Assembly: GCA_026770575.1 (NCBI GenBank)
Contig: MU657185.1
Span: forward strand, 564,058 to 586,535
Reading direction: 5' to 3'
Source: Pelagophyceae sp. CCMP2097
Taxonomy: Eukaryota > Sar > Pelagophyceae
Length of the DNA: 22,478 bases
The notes under the pieces were generated by a model, which saw only the letters and a program-made list of their open reading frames with translations, did not search any database and was not told where the DNA came from. The translations under genes and the position numbers were made by a program. This document shows, piece by piece, positions 1 through 7,729 of this stretch (position 1 is its first letter; each line of letters starts with the position of its first letter).

Positions 1-2
1 AA

Positions 3-140
3 ACCGACCGCGACGAGCGCCGCGACAACGCCAAGATCGAGGCCGACAAGCTCGCCGCAGACCGCGCCGAAGCCTCCGCCAAGGCGTCGCGCGACATGAT
101 GCAGGAGATGATGAAGTTCATGCAGCGCGACCGCCGCTGA
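3..140 (+). CDS. C-terminal end of a coiled-coil protein, cut by the window start
   Basis: An open frame enters from the left edge and ends at a TGA at 138-140. Its 45 residues are almost all Asp, Arg, Ala, Lys, Glu and Met, and end in a Met-rich helix (MMQEMMKFMQRD). This is typical of a charged coiled-coil tail. Codons are strongly GC-rich, like the transposase that lies convergent to it on the other strand. PIF/Harbinger elements usually carry a second, Myb/SANT-like gene whose product ends in a coiled coil, so this may be that partner. That is inference from position and composition only, because no DNA-binding domain lies inside the window. Confidence 0.45.
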   Translation, partial: TDRDERRDNAKIEADKLAADRAEASAKASRDMMQEMMKFMQRDRR

Positions 141-150
141 ACAACAAGTG

Positions 151-198
151 ATCCGCGGCCCACCACCCGGCCGCGGCCCACCACCCGGAGCCGCGGAT
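151..198. repeat. Two-copy 18-bp tandem repeat bounded by an 8-bp inverted repeat
   Basis: The unit CCGCGGCCCACCACCCGG occurs back to back at 153-170 and 171-188. The whole block is bracketed by ATCCGCGG (151-158) and CCGCGGAT (191-198), which are reverse complements. It lies just after the stop codon of the upstream reading frame. A related CCGCCCACCACC-type string recurs near 890-910, inside the insertion that breaks the transposase gene. Confidence 0.7.
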
Positions 199-416
199 CT
201 GACCCCCGCGACCCGAAACGACGCAACACACTACAATAATTCCCTTCCGCGCCTTCATTACATGATCTACAGCGGGGTGCCGGATACGCCGGGGGCTGGC
301 CCTGAGCACTGCCGTGCTCTCGCTCTGCGACGTCCCCCTTCCGCGTGACCGTCTCCTTTCCGCGTGACCCGCCGAGTTCTCTACCTCTGATCCCTCGATC
401 CTTCTATCTTAGTAAG

Positions 417-1795
417 TTACAGCGGGGTGCGGAAGGCGGTCTTGAGGTACTCCTCCAGGTCGGGCGTGGGGACCTGAAAGTACATGGGCGTCTGGTTGCC
501 GTAGAGGCACGAGTGGCAATTGGTGAGCAGCGTCGCGATGAGCCAGTACGACGTGACCGGCTGCAGGTAGAGCTGCTGGTTCTTCTTGAAGTCGACGAAG
601 GCCCGCAGAATCTTGATCTTGCCGAACATCCACTCAATGGGCTCGCGGATCTTGGAGCACGCCTCGTTGTACGCCTTGCCCGGCTGCACGCGGCCCAGGG
701 CGCCTTGGAACGGGACCTGCAGCGAGGGGTCGCCGTGCGCGTATCCTCGGTCTGCAAACAAGGCCCACGCGAGGCCGAAGAACCGCTTCATCCGTACGAG
801 GAGCCGAGAGTCACGCAGCATCTTCTGGTCGTTTACGCGGCCCTGGAACGGCCCGTACCTACGTTGGAAGATCAGGGCAAGTCCCGCAGCCGCCCACCAC
901 CCCCGGCGCGGAGCTGCCCCTCGACGTCGATTCATTTCGAACAAAACGCGACGCCGGCCCGTTCATCTCGACGATGATGCCCTCGGGCGAGCCGACGCCC
1001 GAGTGCTGGTAGCCGTGCAGCCGTTTGCTGCCGTTGTAGATCGCCCGCTGCTTGTCACTGCGGTAGCCGAAGACGGCGTCGAACGGCCGGCAGCAGCCCT
1101 CGAAGACGCCGTCCAGGAGCAGCGGGATGTTCGCGAGCGGGTGGCCCTTGTCGTACACCGCCTTGGCGAAGACGCGGCGGAGCGGGACGATCCGGCGCCA
1201 GTCGAAGCGGCGCAGCAGGCGGTGCGCAATCTTGTGCAGGTGCTTGCGCACCTGCTCGACCATCATTGAGATGTAGCCGTACGAGCGGCGGAAGAAGCGG
1301 ACGAGGTTGCGCAGCCGGTCCGGGTACGCCAGGCGCTTGAGGAACATCAGCAGCGCCTCCTCGCCGTCGAGCTTGCAGCGGTTCGGCGTCACGAAGAACT
1401 CGGGGATGCGCAGGGCCTTGACGAGACGCGCAATGTCGTCGCGCGAGAAGCGAAAGTTGATGTATGTAAAACTCCATCGGGGACATGGGCGGGTTGAGCG
1501 CGGCGCCGTAGCGCGACCCGCGCCCGTAACAGATGCCGCCGCGGTCGGTGCCGTCGCCGAACGCGAGCCGTGGCGCGCGCTTCAGCAAAGCATGGCGCCA
1601 CCACGCGGCGCGGCGCGCGGCGATCGCACCGGGGCCGTCCTCCTTCAGGCACTCGATGGCTGCGGCAGCCCACACGACTTGCGCGGCCGTGTCGGAGGCG
1701 ATGCCCATGCCCACGAGCAATACAGCCGCCTTGAGCGACATCCCGATCGGCTCGTCGCGGTCTCCAACAGGGGGACAGTCCGGTTGAACGCTCAA
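417..1795 (-). pseudogene. PIF/Harbinger-type DDE transposase, broken
   Basis: Reading the - strand in three frames gives a Harbinger-like nuclease (DDE_Tnp_4 type). The N-terminal part runs from 1795 to about 1465. The helical part with DGEEALLMFLKRLAYP and the first catalytic Asp (LLLDGVFEG), followed by YNGSKRLHGYQ and PEGIIVEMNGP, lies in the frame ending near 963. The second Asp (ADRGY), the catalytic Glu (REPIEWMFGKIK) and the C-terminus lie between 850 and 417. Two lesions separate the frames: a 4-bp tandem duplication (ATGTATGT, about 1460-1467) and a 106-bp insertion (857-962). Removing exactly 106 bases brings the two halves into one frame. The exact start is uncertain; a second ATG lies at about 1741. 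The element would have moved by cut-and-paste but is now dead. Confidence 0.75.
849..962. mobile_element. 106-bp insertion flanked by an 8-bp direct repeat, inside the transposase
   Basis: CGGCCCGT occurs at 849-856 and again at 955-962. On the - strand these sit exactly where the conserved NGP of the transposase meets the continuing FQGRVNDQ. The net insertion is 106 bp (1 mod 3), which explains the frame change. An 8-bp target duplication would fit hAT-type insertion, but I see no terminal inverted repeats. The insert contains a CCGCCCACCACC-like string that resembles the tandem repeat at 153-188. No placement of the ends gives GT...AG borders, so it does not look like a canonical intron. 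Confidence 0.5.
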
Positions 1796-1998
1796 CGGGA
1801 GTTAAGACGTCATTTTAAAGTTTGAAAAGTCCAGAAAATTAAATTTATGCAACTATCTGCAAATTATCAACGGTTTTATAGATTCGTTGAACGGATATAT
1901 TACCTCTTTCTTTGGCACTTTTTTTTGCTGAACCTCCCTAATAAGAAATAAAAAATAAAAATAAAGATAAGGAGGATTTGAAGGTTCGGCGATTAGTT

Positions 1999-2016
1999 AA
2001 ATAATTTTAATTATTT
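1999..2016. repeat. AT-only inverted repeat, 8-bp arms, 2-nt loop
   Basis: AAATAATT, TT, AATTATTT form a perfect 8-bp stem. Such AT palindromes arise often by chance in AT-rich DNA, so a function is not implied. Confidence 0.5.
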
Positions 2017-2108
2017 AGGTGGGCATTGCAATGGGATTTGGATGTATCCTTCGGGTCCTCCGTGTGCCTCCGGCGCGCTCTTGTTATTAGTGGGAGTCTA
2101 TAACTTTT

Positions 2109-2129
2109 CAAAGTCTTCACAAGACTTTG
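2109..2129. repeat. Perfect 9-bp stem-loop with a 3-nt loop
   Basis: CAAAGTCTT (2109-2117), loop CAC, AAGACTTTG (2121-2129). The stem is followed by GGGGAAACCC (2129-2138), itself a small inverted repeat. The mixed base composition makes it less likely to be chance than the AT palindrome upstream. It lies about 70 bp before the first in-frame ATG of the next gene and could belong to its leader, or be a remnant of a small element. Confidence 0.5.
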
Positions 2130-2304
2130 GGGAAACCCGTCATATATTTCCCATGTATTCTAAAGGAAATAAAAAATTGGAAGGTCAGAGTTCACCATGA
2201 GTGCTTTTTGCAAGCTAAAAATACTTAAAGAGGATTTGACCTTCAATTCAATTCCTTCAATTCCCGATTTCCGGATTCTGGTTAGCCTAAATCGACTGAG
2301 TCTC

Positions 2305-3606
2305 ATGGCGGAGGCGCGGGAGCGGCGCGACCTAACGCGCTCTCCTCGTTTGCTGCGCGCCTACGAAGTCTGCAAACCGCAATACGATGACGCGATGGCA
2401 AAGATTGCAGCCGACGAGGAGCGCTTCGCCCGCGCGCTCAAGAAGGGCCTGCAGGAAGGCCGCGTGCAATGCGCAGACGTGGCCGCGGCGAATGGCAAAG
2501 TCGCCTCCTGGTCAGCGCAGCGGCGGACGTTGGCCGATTACCCGTCGCGGCAATATTTGCTTGCCTCTTACAAAGCGGACGGTGGCTGCGAAGACGATGG
2601 ACGCCGAGCGGCGCGCCTCTGCGCCGACAGCGCGCCGCCGTCAGTCGATTTTTTTGCCGAGGGCATCCGCCTCGTCACGTGGGCCGAGGCCGGTGGCGAC
2701 GAAGTCGAGGGACGAAAAGGTTTGGGCCTCTGCGCCGACAAGGCGCCGCCGTCCGTCTCCGATGGCGAGTCCCTCGTCGCGTTCGTCGAGGACGCCAACG
2801 TCGATTCCGGCCGCATCTTCTCTCCCAAGTTGGTGAGACCCCTCGTCTGCGCCGTGAGACCATTGAGAATGGAGACCCCTCGTATATGGCCAGATCACTG
2901 TTTCTTAGGGTTCGACGGCTTCTCGAGCGCTAGCGGGGTCGGTATTTGAAGATAACGACTCGGACAGCGACGACGACTTTGACTCCGACGACGAGGACAT
3001 AGACGGCGAAGCTTTGCCGCGGGGAGTGACGCTTGCTGACGTCGCCGAGCTCGGCGGCATGTTGCATGAATCCGCAATCTCTGCTCTTGCCGGGCCGAGT
3101 AAGTTCGTGCTCGGTTTCGACATTGCCAAAATGCCCGATGCCGTCCGTCTCCTGGGCGCGAGCTGCGACGACGGAACGTGGACCGTCGAGGCCCTCGTTC
3201 GGTCTGCTTCGGATTCGAGTGCGACCCACCTTGTCACGCTCGAGGTCTCGGCGATGCAACTGACGGTCGGTGCAAATGCCCCGGATGCGCCGCCTGCCCA
3301 ATTGGCTTTATTGGAAAGCACGCCGTCGCCGCCGCGCTGGTGCTTTGCAGCACCAAGGAGTTCAAGCTCACGAAAAACCTCGTTGTCGCGCCTTGGAAGA
3401 AGGGACTCCCCGGGCTGCGGCCGCCAGCCACGCGCACCGTGCTGCGCGACGTGCTATCGCAAGGAGAGCGATTCGAGTACCCGACGCGGCAAGCGCTCCA
3501 GTTCGTCCTCGTCTCGCGCGAGCAGCATTACAAAAAGATTGCATTGAGCGACAAGAGCGAAAAGAGCGAAAACTCAAATTCAATCGTTGGAATATTCAGA
3601 TGTTGA
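2305..3606 (+). pseudogene. Host-type gene of unknown function with an intron and a degenerate zinc-finger-like segment
   Basis: Coding-like GC-rich sequence starts at the ATG at 2305 (MAEARERRDLTR), where base composition rises abruptly; the in-frame ATG at 2197 only adds AT-rich codons. The N-terminal 175 residues are helical and charged, with two related segments (LCADSAPPSV and LCADKAPPSV). A probable intron (2833-2908) joins in phase 0 to an Asp-rich acidic stretch and a further 110 residues. Near 3248-3255 the frame must change by one base. Beyond it comes RCKCPGCAACPIGF followed by GKHAVAAAL, which recalls a SWIM finger (CxC...CxH) with the third Cys missing. The sequence then runs to about 3545, where it becomes AT-rich at the viral border, and stops at 3606. 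The 3' end is probably lost to the insertion. Function is not recognised. Confidence 0.5.
2833..2908 (+). other. Probable 76-bp spliceosomal intron
   Basis: The 5' end reads GTGAGA after AAGTTG, and the 3' end is a pyrimidine-rich TGTTTCTTAG. Removing it joins the two open frames in phase 0 and skips an in-frame stop (TAG at its own 3' end). It also gives a protein with a continuous acidic segment. No transcript evidence is available; this rests on splice signals and frame. Confidence 0.55.
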
Positions 3607-3827
3607 ATAAATATGGTATCTTATGCATGGATAAAAACTATAAATCACATGTCGATATTGTTCGTTGTACCGAAAATCCGATTACGTCGCGACAATTATT
3701 ATATTATTACTTAAAGGGACGCGAGACGGTGACAAAAAACTCACGCTCATCGAAATTTAATATCACAATTACTAAATTAAAAAATAAAGAAAATATAGAA
3801 AATAACATCATACACATCAATGATTGA
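3600..3827 (+). CDS. Small viral-edge ORF, 75 aa, unknown
   Basis: An ATG at 3600 opens 75 codons that end at a TGA at 3825-3827. Composition is AT-rich and typical of the viral block (Ile, Asn, Lys), unlike the gene to its left. It is the leftmost gene of the island and converges on the - strand genes, with an 11-bp overlap of stop regions. No domain is recognised. The same frame is open upstream into the host side, so the true start is not certain; it could be the 3' end of a longer viral gene cut by the integration border. Confidence 0.45.
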   Translation: MLNKYGILCMDKNYKSHVDIVRCTENPITSRQLLYYYLKGRETVTKNSRSSKFNITITKLKNKENIENNIIHIND

Positions 3828-4005
3828 TAAGAATTCTTTCGAATATATCAAAAATTGCGGTATAGACCTTTTCTTCAGCGGCTTCATTTATCATCGGTAT
3901 GTCGACATGTGCGTTGATCGCACATATTAATTCTTTTCTAATTTTTTCAGTAGCCAAAACTTTTATTAAATATTTTTTAAAGATTCGGAGGATAAACTTC
4001 AACAT
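3817..4005 (-). CDS. Small conserved-looking viral protein, 62 aa
   Basis: The first ATG is at 4003-4005 (MLKFILRIFKK). The frame is open further up to 4041 but only through a TTG. The product is a predicted helical protein with a hydrophobic/basic N-terminus and an acidic C-terminal half (VDIPMINEAAEEKVYTAIFD). It overlaps the end of the fibre-gene frame by 29 bp, as is common in compact virus genomes. Function unknown. Confidence 0.5.
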   Translation of the reverse strand: MLKFILRIFKKYLIKVLATEKIRKELICAINAHVDIPMINEAAEEKVYTAIFDIFERILINH

Positions 4006-4804
4006 TATATATATACATCTTTTTAAATATTTTGATAACAACTTTAATCTGGGTTGATACTATAAACATCAACGGAAATTCGCATATTTTCTGCATAATT
4101 AAAATTTTTAAATCCACGTCAAAATAATTAAACGTTTTGTTGAACACAAGAAAATATTGATTCGCACGATGATCCATAAAGAAATTGAGCGCAACTATCT
4201 TGACCGTGTACGTTAAATTAGTCATGGGTGTTACAAAAGTAAATCGTTGTCTCGGGACGTTTGCCATCGTTGGAACATCATACCACATCAGATTTTTACT
4301 GAATTGTCTGCTAACTAATTTGAGTTGGTTATTAATATTTTTTATAACCACAAACTCAGCTATACTTTTGTGTGTTATTGTTTTTTTAAGGTATAGAACT
4401 GAATTTGATGAATTTGATCCAGAAAGTAAAAAGTCTGTTGTAGTAAATTTTAATGAAAACATTGAGGTACCCACCTCTGAAAGCCATTCTATTGCGTCAG
4501 ACCCAACTTTTTGAACTACTTTCAAATACGTAGGTACGATTGAATTTATAAGGGCGGATACATTCGTAGTATTCATTGTAATTACAGGCTGTGGTTGTTC
4601 AGAGTCGTTATATGAAACTTCTAAATAATTATTACCGCTTAATAACGTAGGTGGGTTGTATCGAATTGTATTGGTATATACGTTGTTCGGATAGGTTAAA
4701 TCAATGGAAAACCCTTCTCCAAATAGCAATTTGAGACTTACGGGATTCCTATAATCATTTAACCACTCAAAACCTTTCTCTAAACGATTATAACGGAATA
4801 GATT
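3977..4804 (-). CDS. C-terminal segment of the fibre-like protein, downstream of an in-frame TAG
   Basis: This frame has no ATG near its beginning. It is exactly the continuation, in the same frame, of the collagen-like ORF that ends in TAG at 4805-4807. From that stop the frame stays open for 275 codons to the TAG at 3977-3979. The sequence is beta-rich, with many Asn, Thr, Ser and Tyr and few charges, and suits a C-terminal head domain of a fibre. The simplest reading is one protein interrupted by a nonsense change. Separate expression would need an internal start, for example the Met of MNTTNVSAL, which would remove about a third of this domain. Confidence 0.55.
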   Translation of the reverse strand, partial: NLFRYNRLEKGFEWLNDYRNPVSLKLLFGEGFSIDLTYPNNVYTNTIRYNPPTLLSGNNYLEVSYNDSEQPQPVITMNTTNVSALINSIVPTYLKVVQKVGSDAIEWLSEVGTSMFSLKFTTTDFLLSGSNSSNSVLYLKKTITHKSIAEFVVIKNINNQLKLVSRQFSKNLMWYDVPTMANVPRQRFTFVTPMTNLTYTVKIVALNFFMDHRANQYFLVFNKTFNYFDVDLKILIMQKICEFPLMFIVSTQIKVVIKIFKKMYIYNVEVYPPNL

Positions 4805-5971
4805 CTAATCTAATACTTGGATCAAATTCGTTATCGGCATGCGACTGAACCCCTGATTTACATTACTAAACAATAGAGTATCGACAACAGATTTTATTTC
4901 ATCAATACCGTCTATACCTGGGGCACCAGGCGGTCCAACTATACTCTCCCCTTGCTCGCCGCGTGGTCCTACTATACTCTCCCCTTGCTCGCCGCGTGGT
5001 CCTACTATACTCTCCCCTTGCTCACCGCGTGGTCCTACTATACTCTCGCCAGGTGCTCCTACAATACTCTCGCCAGGTGGTCCTATTGGTCCGCGAGCCC
5101 CAGTCGGTCCAATCTGATTAGATGAATCTGAACCAGATGAACCTATTTCATCATCAAATGAACCACTTTCCATATATCTCTGAAACACGTTAGATATAGT
5201 TTTCATTTCATCAACAGTTAACTCGTTCTCAAAAATCATCAACTTGGAAAATTGAAAGTCTGATAGTTCGTTCGACAGATTAACATGTGGACTGTTAATG
5301 TATATATTTGTTTCATCTCTTAACAACCCCGTACTTGTGAGTATACCACTCGGTATATCGTTAATGAGAACATCATTCGGATGTTCTACATCTGGGTTGT
5401 TTGTAGCCGCAATATTTAAAAAATCTAAGGTATCCCCGCCAATTCCATCCAATTCTGTACGCCAACCATTAAACAAAACTCTACCGACAAATCCACTATG
5501 ATGTCCCAAAATAACCTGCGGGTTTGTTGTATAACTATGAAAAATTCGCTTTTGTGTTGATGTATCACTATTAATATACCTCGATATACCGAAAACTGTA
5601 AATTGACGTGGCAGTATACCGAATTTAATCATTGAAGATGCATTCCCTTCCAACACAGTTATATGACCTGAATTCTTTGCGGGTGCTTTTGTTACAAAAC
5701 ACCCCGATACCTCTGCATCAAAATTATTCACAATATCCATCAGTTTATTTGAACCGTCTACATATGTAGTTGCACTATAATAGTGTAAAGGTGGTTTAAA
5801 AAGCATTATTTTTTGGAAAGGAGTTTCTGATCTAATTTCGGTTTGTAAGTCATAAATACTTGTTTGTAATGATTTATGTATTGATTCGAACAGTTTTATT
5901 TTGTCATCGCTCTGTGAGAATTTAGTTTGTAACATTTTTTCCCACTTGATAGATACAGAAACATATACCAA
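4805..5971 (-). CDS. Collagen-like and lectin-like (LamG/ConA type) fibre segment
   Basis: Residues from about 85 to 265 look like a LamG/concanavalin-type beta sandwich (ITVLEG, FTVFGISRY, a GHHSGFVGRVLFNGW core, then an LSNELSDFQFSKLMIFENEL strand pair). From about residue 288 follow 20 or so Gly-X-Y triplets (GPTGARGPIGPPGE and four GESIVGPRGEQ-type repeats). A short tail then ends in NLIQVLD and a TAG stop. Collagen-like stalks joined to carbohydrate-binding domains are usual in virus surface fibres. The first 12 residues probably come from the wrong frame: the previous ORF (7164 to 5896) joins this one at an A6 run (T6 on the + strand, 5935-5940). With that joint, and without the TAG, this is the centre of one long fibre protein. 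Confidence 0.7.
   Translation of the reverse strand: MVYVSVSIKWEKMLQTKFSQSDDKIKLFESIHKSLQTSIYDLQTEIRSETPFQKIMLFKPPLHYYSATTYVDGSNKLMDIVNNFDAEVSGCFVTKAPAKNSGHITVLEGNASSMIKFGILPRQFTVFGISRYINSDTSTQKRIFHSYTTNPQVILGHHSGFVGRVLFNGWRTELDGIGGDTLDFLNIAATNNPDVEHPNDVLINDIPSGILTSTGLLRDETNIYINSPHVNLSNELSDFQFSKLMIFENELTVDEMKTISNVFQRYMESGSFDDEIGSSGSDSSNQIGPTGARGPIGPPGESIVGAPGESIVGPRGEQGESIVGPRGEQGESIVGPRGEQGESIVGPPGAPGIDGIDEIKSVVDTLLFSNVNQGFSRMPITNLIQVLD
4938..5036. repeat. Three tandem copies of a 33-bp repeat encoding collagen triplets
   Basis: Units begin at 4938, 4971 and 5004 and differ at only about one base (CTCGCCGCG versus CTCACCGCG). Degenerate shorter units follow to about 5090. Each unit encodes 11 residues of the GESIVGPRGEQ type. 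Near-identity points to recent unequal exchange or slippage, so copy number is likely to vary among related copies. Confidence 0.9.
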
Positions 5972-7164
5972 CTATTTTGATTCTTAAAAGTTCCGAATGC
6001 TTTGGTTGATCTTGATTGAATCTGTGAATTTACAACCCCTCCGGTAAATGATGCTTCAATAACGTTTCTTGTCGCTCCGTAATAAAACCTTTGCTTCGAA
6101 TGGGTATTTATGTCTGATACCCCCCTATTTGATGAAAACATTTCTTGGTCAGTGAATAGAATCACTTCAAATTTTGAATCTCTAACGTTCTCTGCAACCG
6201 TTTTCGTTTTGTCAACCATAAACAAATCAGGCATTACGCTTGAAAATCCCATACAAAAATATCCGATTGATCTATCAAATCTACCCTCAAAACTAAAATT
6301 GTTGGGTATTGGATTGACACTCCAAATCATATTTGAAAACAGCGGGCTACTTTCTAAATGGTTGCTTGTGAAATCTTGCCCATATCGTGTTTCTGTTAAT
6401 CCATAATCACTTTCAATCGAATACGAAGAATTATTATCGTTCCCGAACCGCAAACTTTCTTGCGTAATTTCAAAAGAAGGTAAGGTGAAAGTTGGTATTT
6501 CGTTGATTTTTCCGGTTAATAATCCAGTAATTAAATTCTCAGATACGAGAGCACGGTTGATCTCATAATCAAGTTCATTTTGTGTAAAACTCTCTGCTGT
6601 GATTGCTCTTTGTCTTTCATTATTTAATGCGTTTGTAATAATAGTTTCAGATTGTAAAATCTCTGATTTCAATGCAAATAACGGCAATTGAATATTTTTA
6701 ATGTAATCTGTTTCAAAATTGGTGATAGTTTTAAAATCATTCAACTCAGTAAGCACTCTCTTTGTTTCGACTGTTGTATTCGTTTGATTTGAATTCATTG
6801 TTATTTTAACCAGATTGATTTCATTTTTTAAATTCGTATCAATGGTATCAACTAAATTTGTCGAGAATTGTTTATTTTGTTGAATGACCTCTATAACAGT
6901 TCCTTTTATGAGATTAATTTCGGTATCAACTAAATTCGTCGCAAATTGTTCACCTTGTTGAATGACCTTTATAACCGTTCCTTTTATACTCTCGTCGTTA
7001 TCATTTATTGTATCTTTAATTTCATCCAGTTTTGTATTAAAATATGATGTGTTGATTGATATTTCAGATAGATTCGATTGGGGATTATTCAAAACCACGA
7101 ATTCTTCATTAAAAGTGACAGTGTGTTCTGTATAATTTTTGGTGATTTTTAAATTGGATCCCAT
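5896..7164 (-). CDS. Coiled-coil and beta-rich shaft segment of the fibre-like protein
   Basis: The 422-residue frame starts with a poorly predicted stretch and then long heptad-like helices with repeated blocks such as GTVIEVIQQ and NERQRAITAE. A beta-rich domain follows (FGNDNNSSYSIESDYG, PIPNNFSFEGRFDRSIGYF, FEVILFTDQEMF). The block around NERQRAITAESFTQNELD is repeated in the upstream ORF (NERIRAID, NRAITAENFIKNELD), which suggests internal duplication within a single protein. It overlaps the ORFs on both sides in different frames. The joints lie at T5 (7146-7150) and T6 (5935-5940) runs on the + strand. The last 14 or so residues (after WYMFLYLS) are probably out-of-frame. Confidence 0.6.
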   Translation of the reverse strand: MGSNLKITKNYTEHTVTFNEEFVVLNNPQSNLSEISINTSYFNTKLDEIKDTINDNDESIKGTVIKVIQQGEQFATNLVDTEINLIKGTVIEVIQQNKQFSTNLVDTIDTNLKNEINLVKITMNSNQTNTTVETKRVLTELNDFKTITNFETDYIKNIQLPLFALKSEILQSETIITNALNNERQRAITAESFTQNELDYEINRALVSENLITGLLTGKINEIPTFTLPSFEITQESLRFGNDNNSSYSIESDYGLTETRYGQDFTSNHLESSPLFSNMIWSVNPIPNNFSFEGRFDRSIGYFCMGFSSVMPDLFMVDKTKTVAENVRDSKFEVILFTDQEMFSSNRGVSDINTHSKQRFYYGATRNVIEASFTGGVVNSQIQSRSTKAFGTFKNQNSWYMFLYLSSGKKCYKLNSHRAMTK

Positions 7165-7693
7165 TATTTATTTTTACAATTCCTTTCAATCCGTTTGTAG
7201 TAAGCAGATTACTTTCTGGAAAATAATTGATCCCACTGTTTACACGGTTGCTCATCGCACCAATCTCATCTCGTATTATTTTTGTTGTATCGATAGCGAG
7301 AATTTTATCATCAACGGTTTGCTTAGTATAATATTTATTTTCAATGTCGTCAATTTTTTCTGTAATTAAATTCTCAGATACAACGGCACGATTTATTTCT
7401 GAATCAAGTTCATTTTTTATAAAATTTTCAGCAGTGATTGCACGGTTTTGTTCAATGGTTATCGATGTCGTAATTGTATCCTCTTTATCAATCGCGCGTA
7501 TTCGTTCATTATTTATAGAATCGGATACATTATTAATAAGTGGAGTATAATTTATTTGTGTTGGAATTATAGGAATTATTGCATTTATTGTATTTCCTAC
7601 TATGGTTATGTTATCTCCTGCAACAAGATCTGATGTTGAATTATCTGAATTACCATCATCAAAAACCGATCGTAACGAATATTTTGAAGACAT
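7109..7693 (-). CDS. N-terminal segment of the fibre-like protein
   Basis: The ATG at 7693 (MSSKYSLRSVFDDG) follows an AT-rich leader with an A7 run 30-40 bp upstream. Residues 20-60 form a beta-rich region (GDNITIVGNTINAI) of the kind found in fibre anchors. Residues 60-140 are heptad-like and carry the NRAITAEN repeat shared with the next segment. At the 3' end the frame slips after INNGIQFK at an A5 run, and the following ORF continues with ITKNYTEHTVTF. Lying next to the capsid gene, it probably encodes the particle-bound end of the fibre. Confidence 0.6.
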   Translation of the reverse strand: MSSKYSLRSVFDDGNSDNSTSDLVAGDNITIVGNTINAIIPIIPTQINYTPLINNVSDSINNERIRAIDKEDTITTSITIEQNRAITAENFIKNELDSEINRAVVSENLITEKIDDIENKYYTKQTVDDKILAIDTTKIIRDEIGAMSNRVNSGINYFPESNLLTTNGLKGIVKINNGIQFKNHQKLYRTHCHF

Positions 7694-7729
7694 ATATTAA
7701 TTAATTTAATTTATTTTATATTTTTTTGT

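Larger units (their letters stand above)
1799..2196. other. AT-rich intergenic spacer without a supported gene
   Basis: GC content falls sharply just left of the transposase start and stays low until about 2300. No convincing open frame is present on either strand. The stretch holds A/T runs (1915-1970), two short hairpins described separately, and a small GC island at about 2030-2085. It separates the Harbinger relic from the next + strand gene. Confidence 0.6.

Noticed and set aside
849..962. Intron in the transposase
   Set aside because: No placement within the 8-bp repeats gives GT...AG or GC...AG ends, so an insertion is preferred.
345..977. Long + strand ORF of 210 codons
   Set aside because: It lies antisense to the transposase and reflects GC-rich codon bias; no domain is visible.
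4185..4514. + strand ORF with hydrophobic segments opposite the fibre gene
   Set aside because: It is antisense to the C-terminal fibre segment, whose frame is longer and continuous with the upstream part.
4938..5090. CRISPR-like array
   Set aside because: Units are contiguous 33-bp repeats without spacers and encode collagen triplets in frame.
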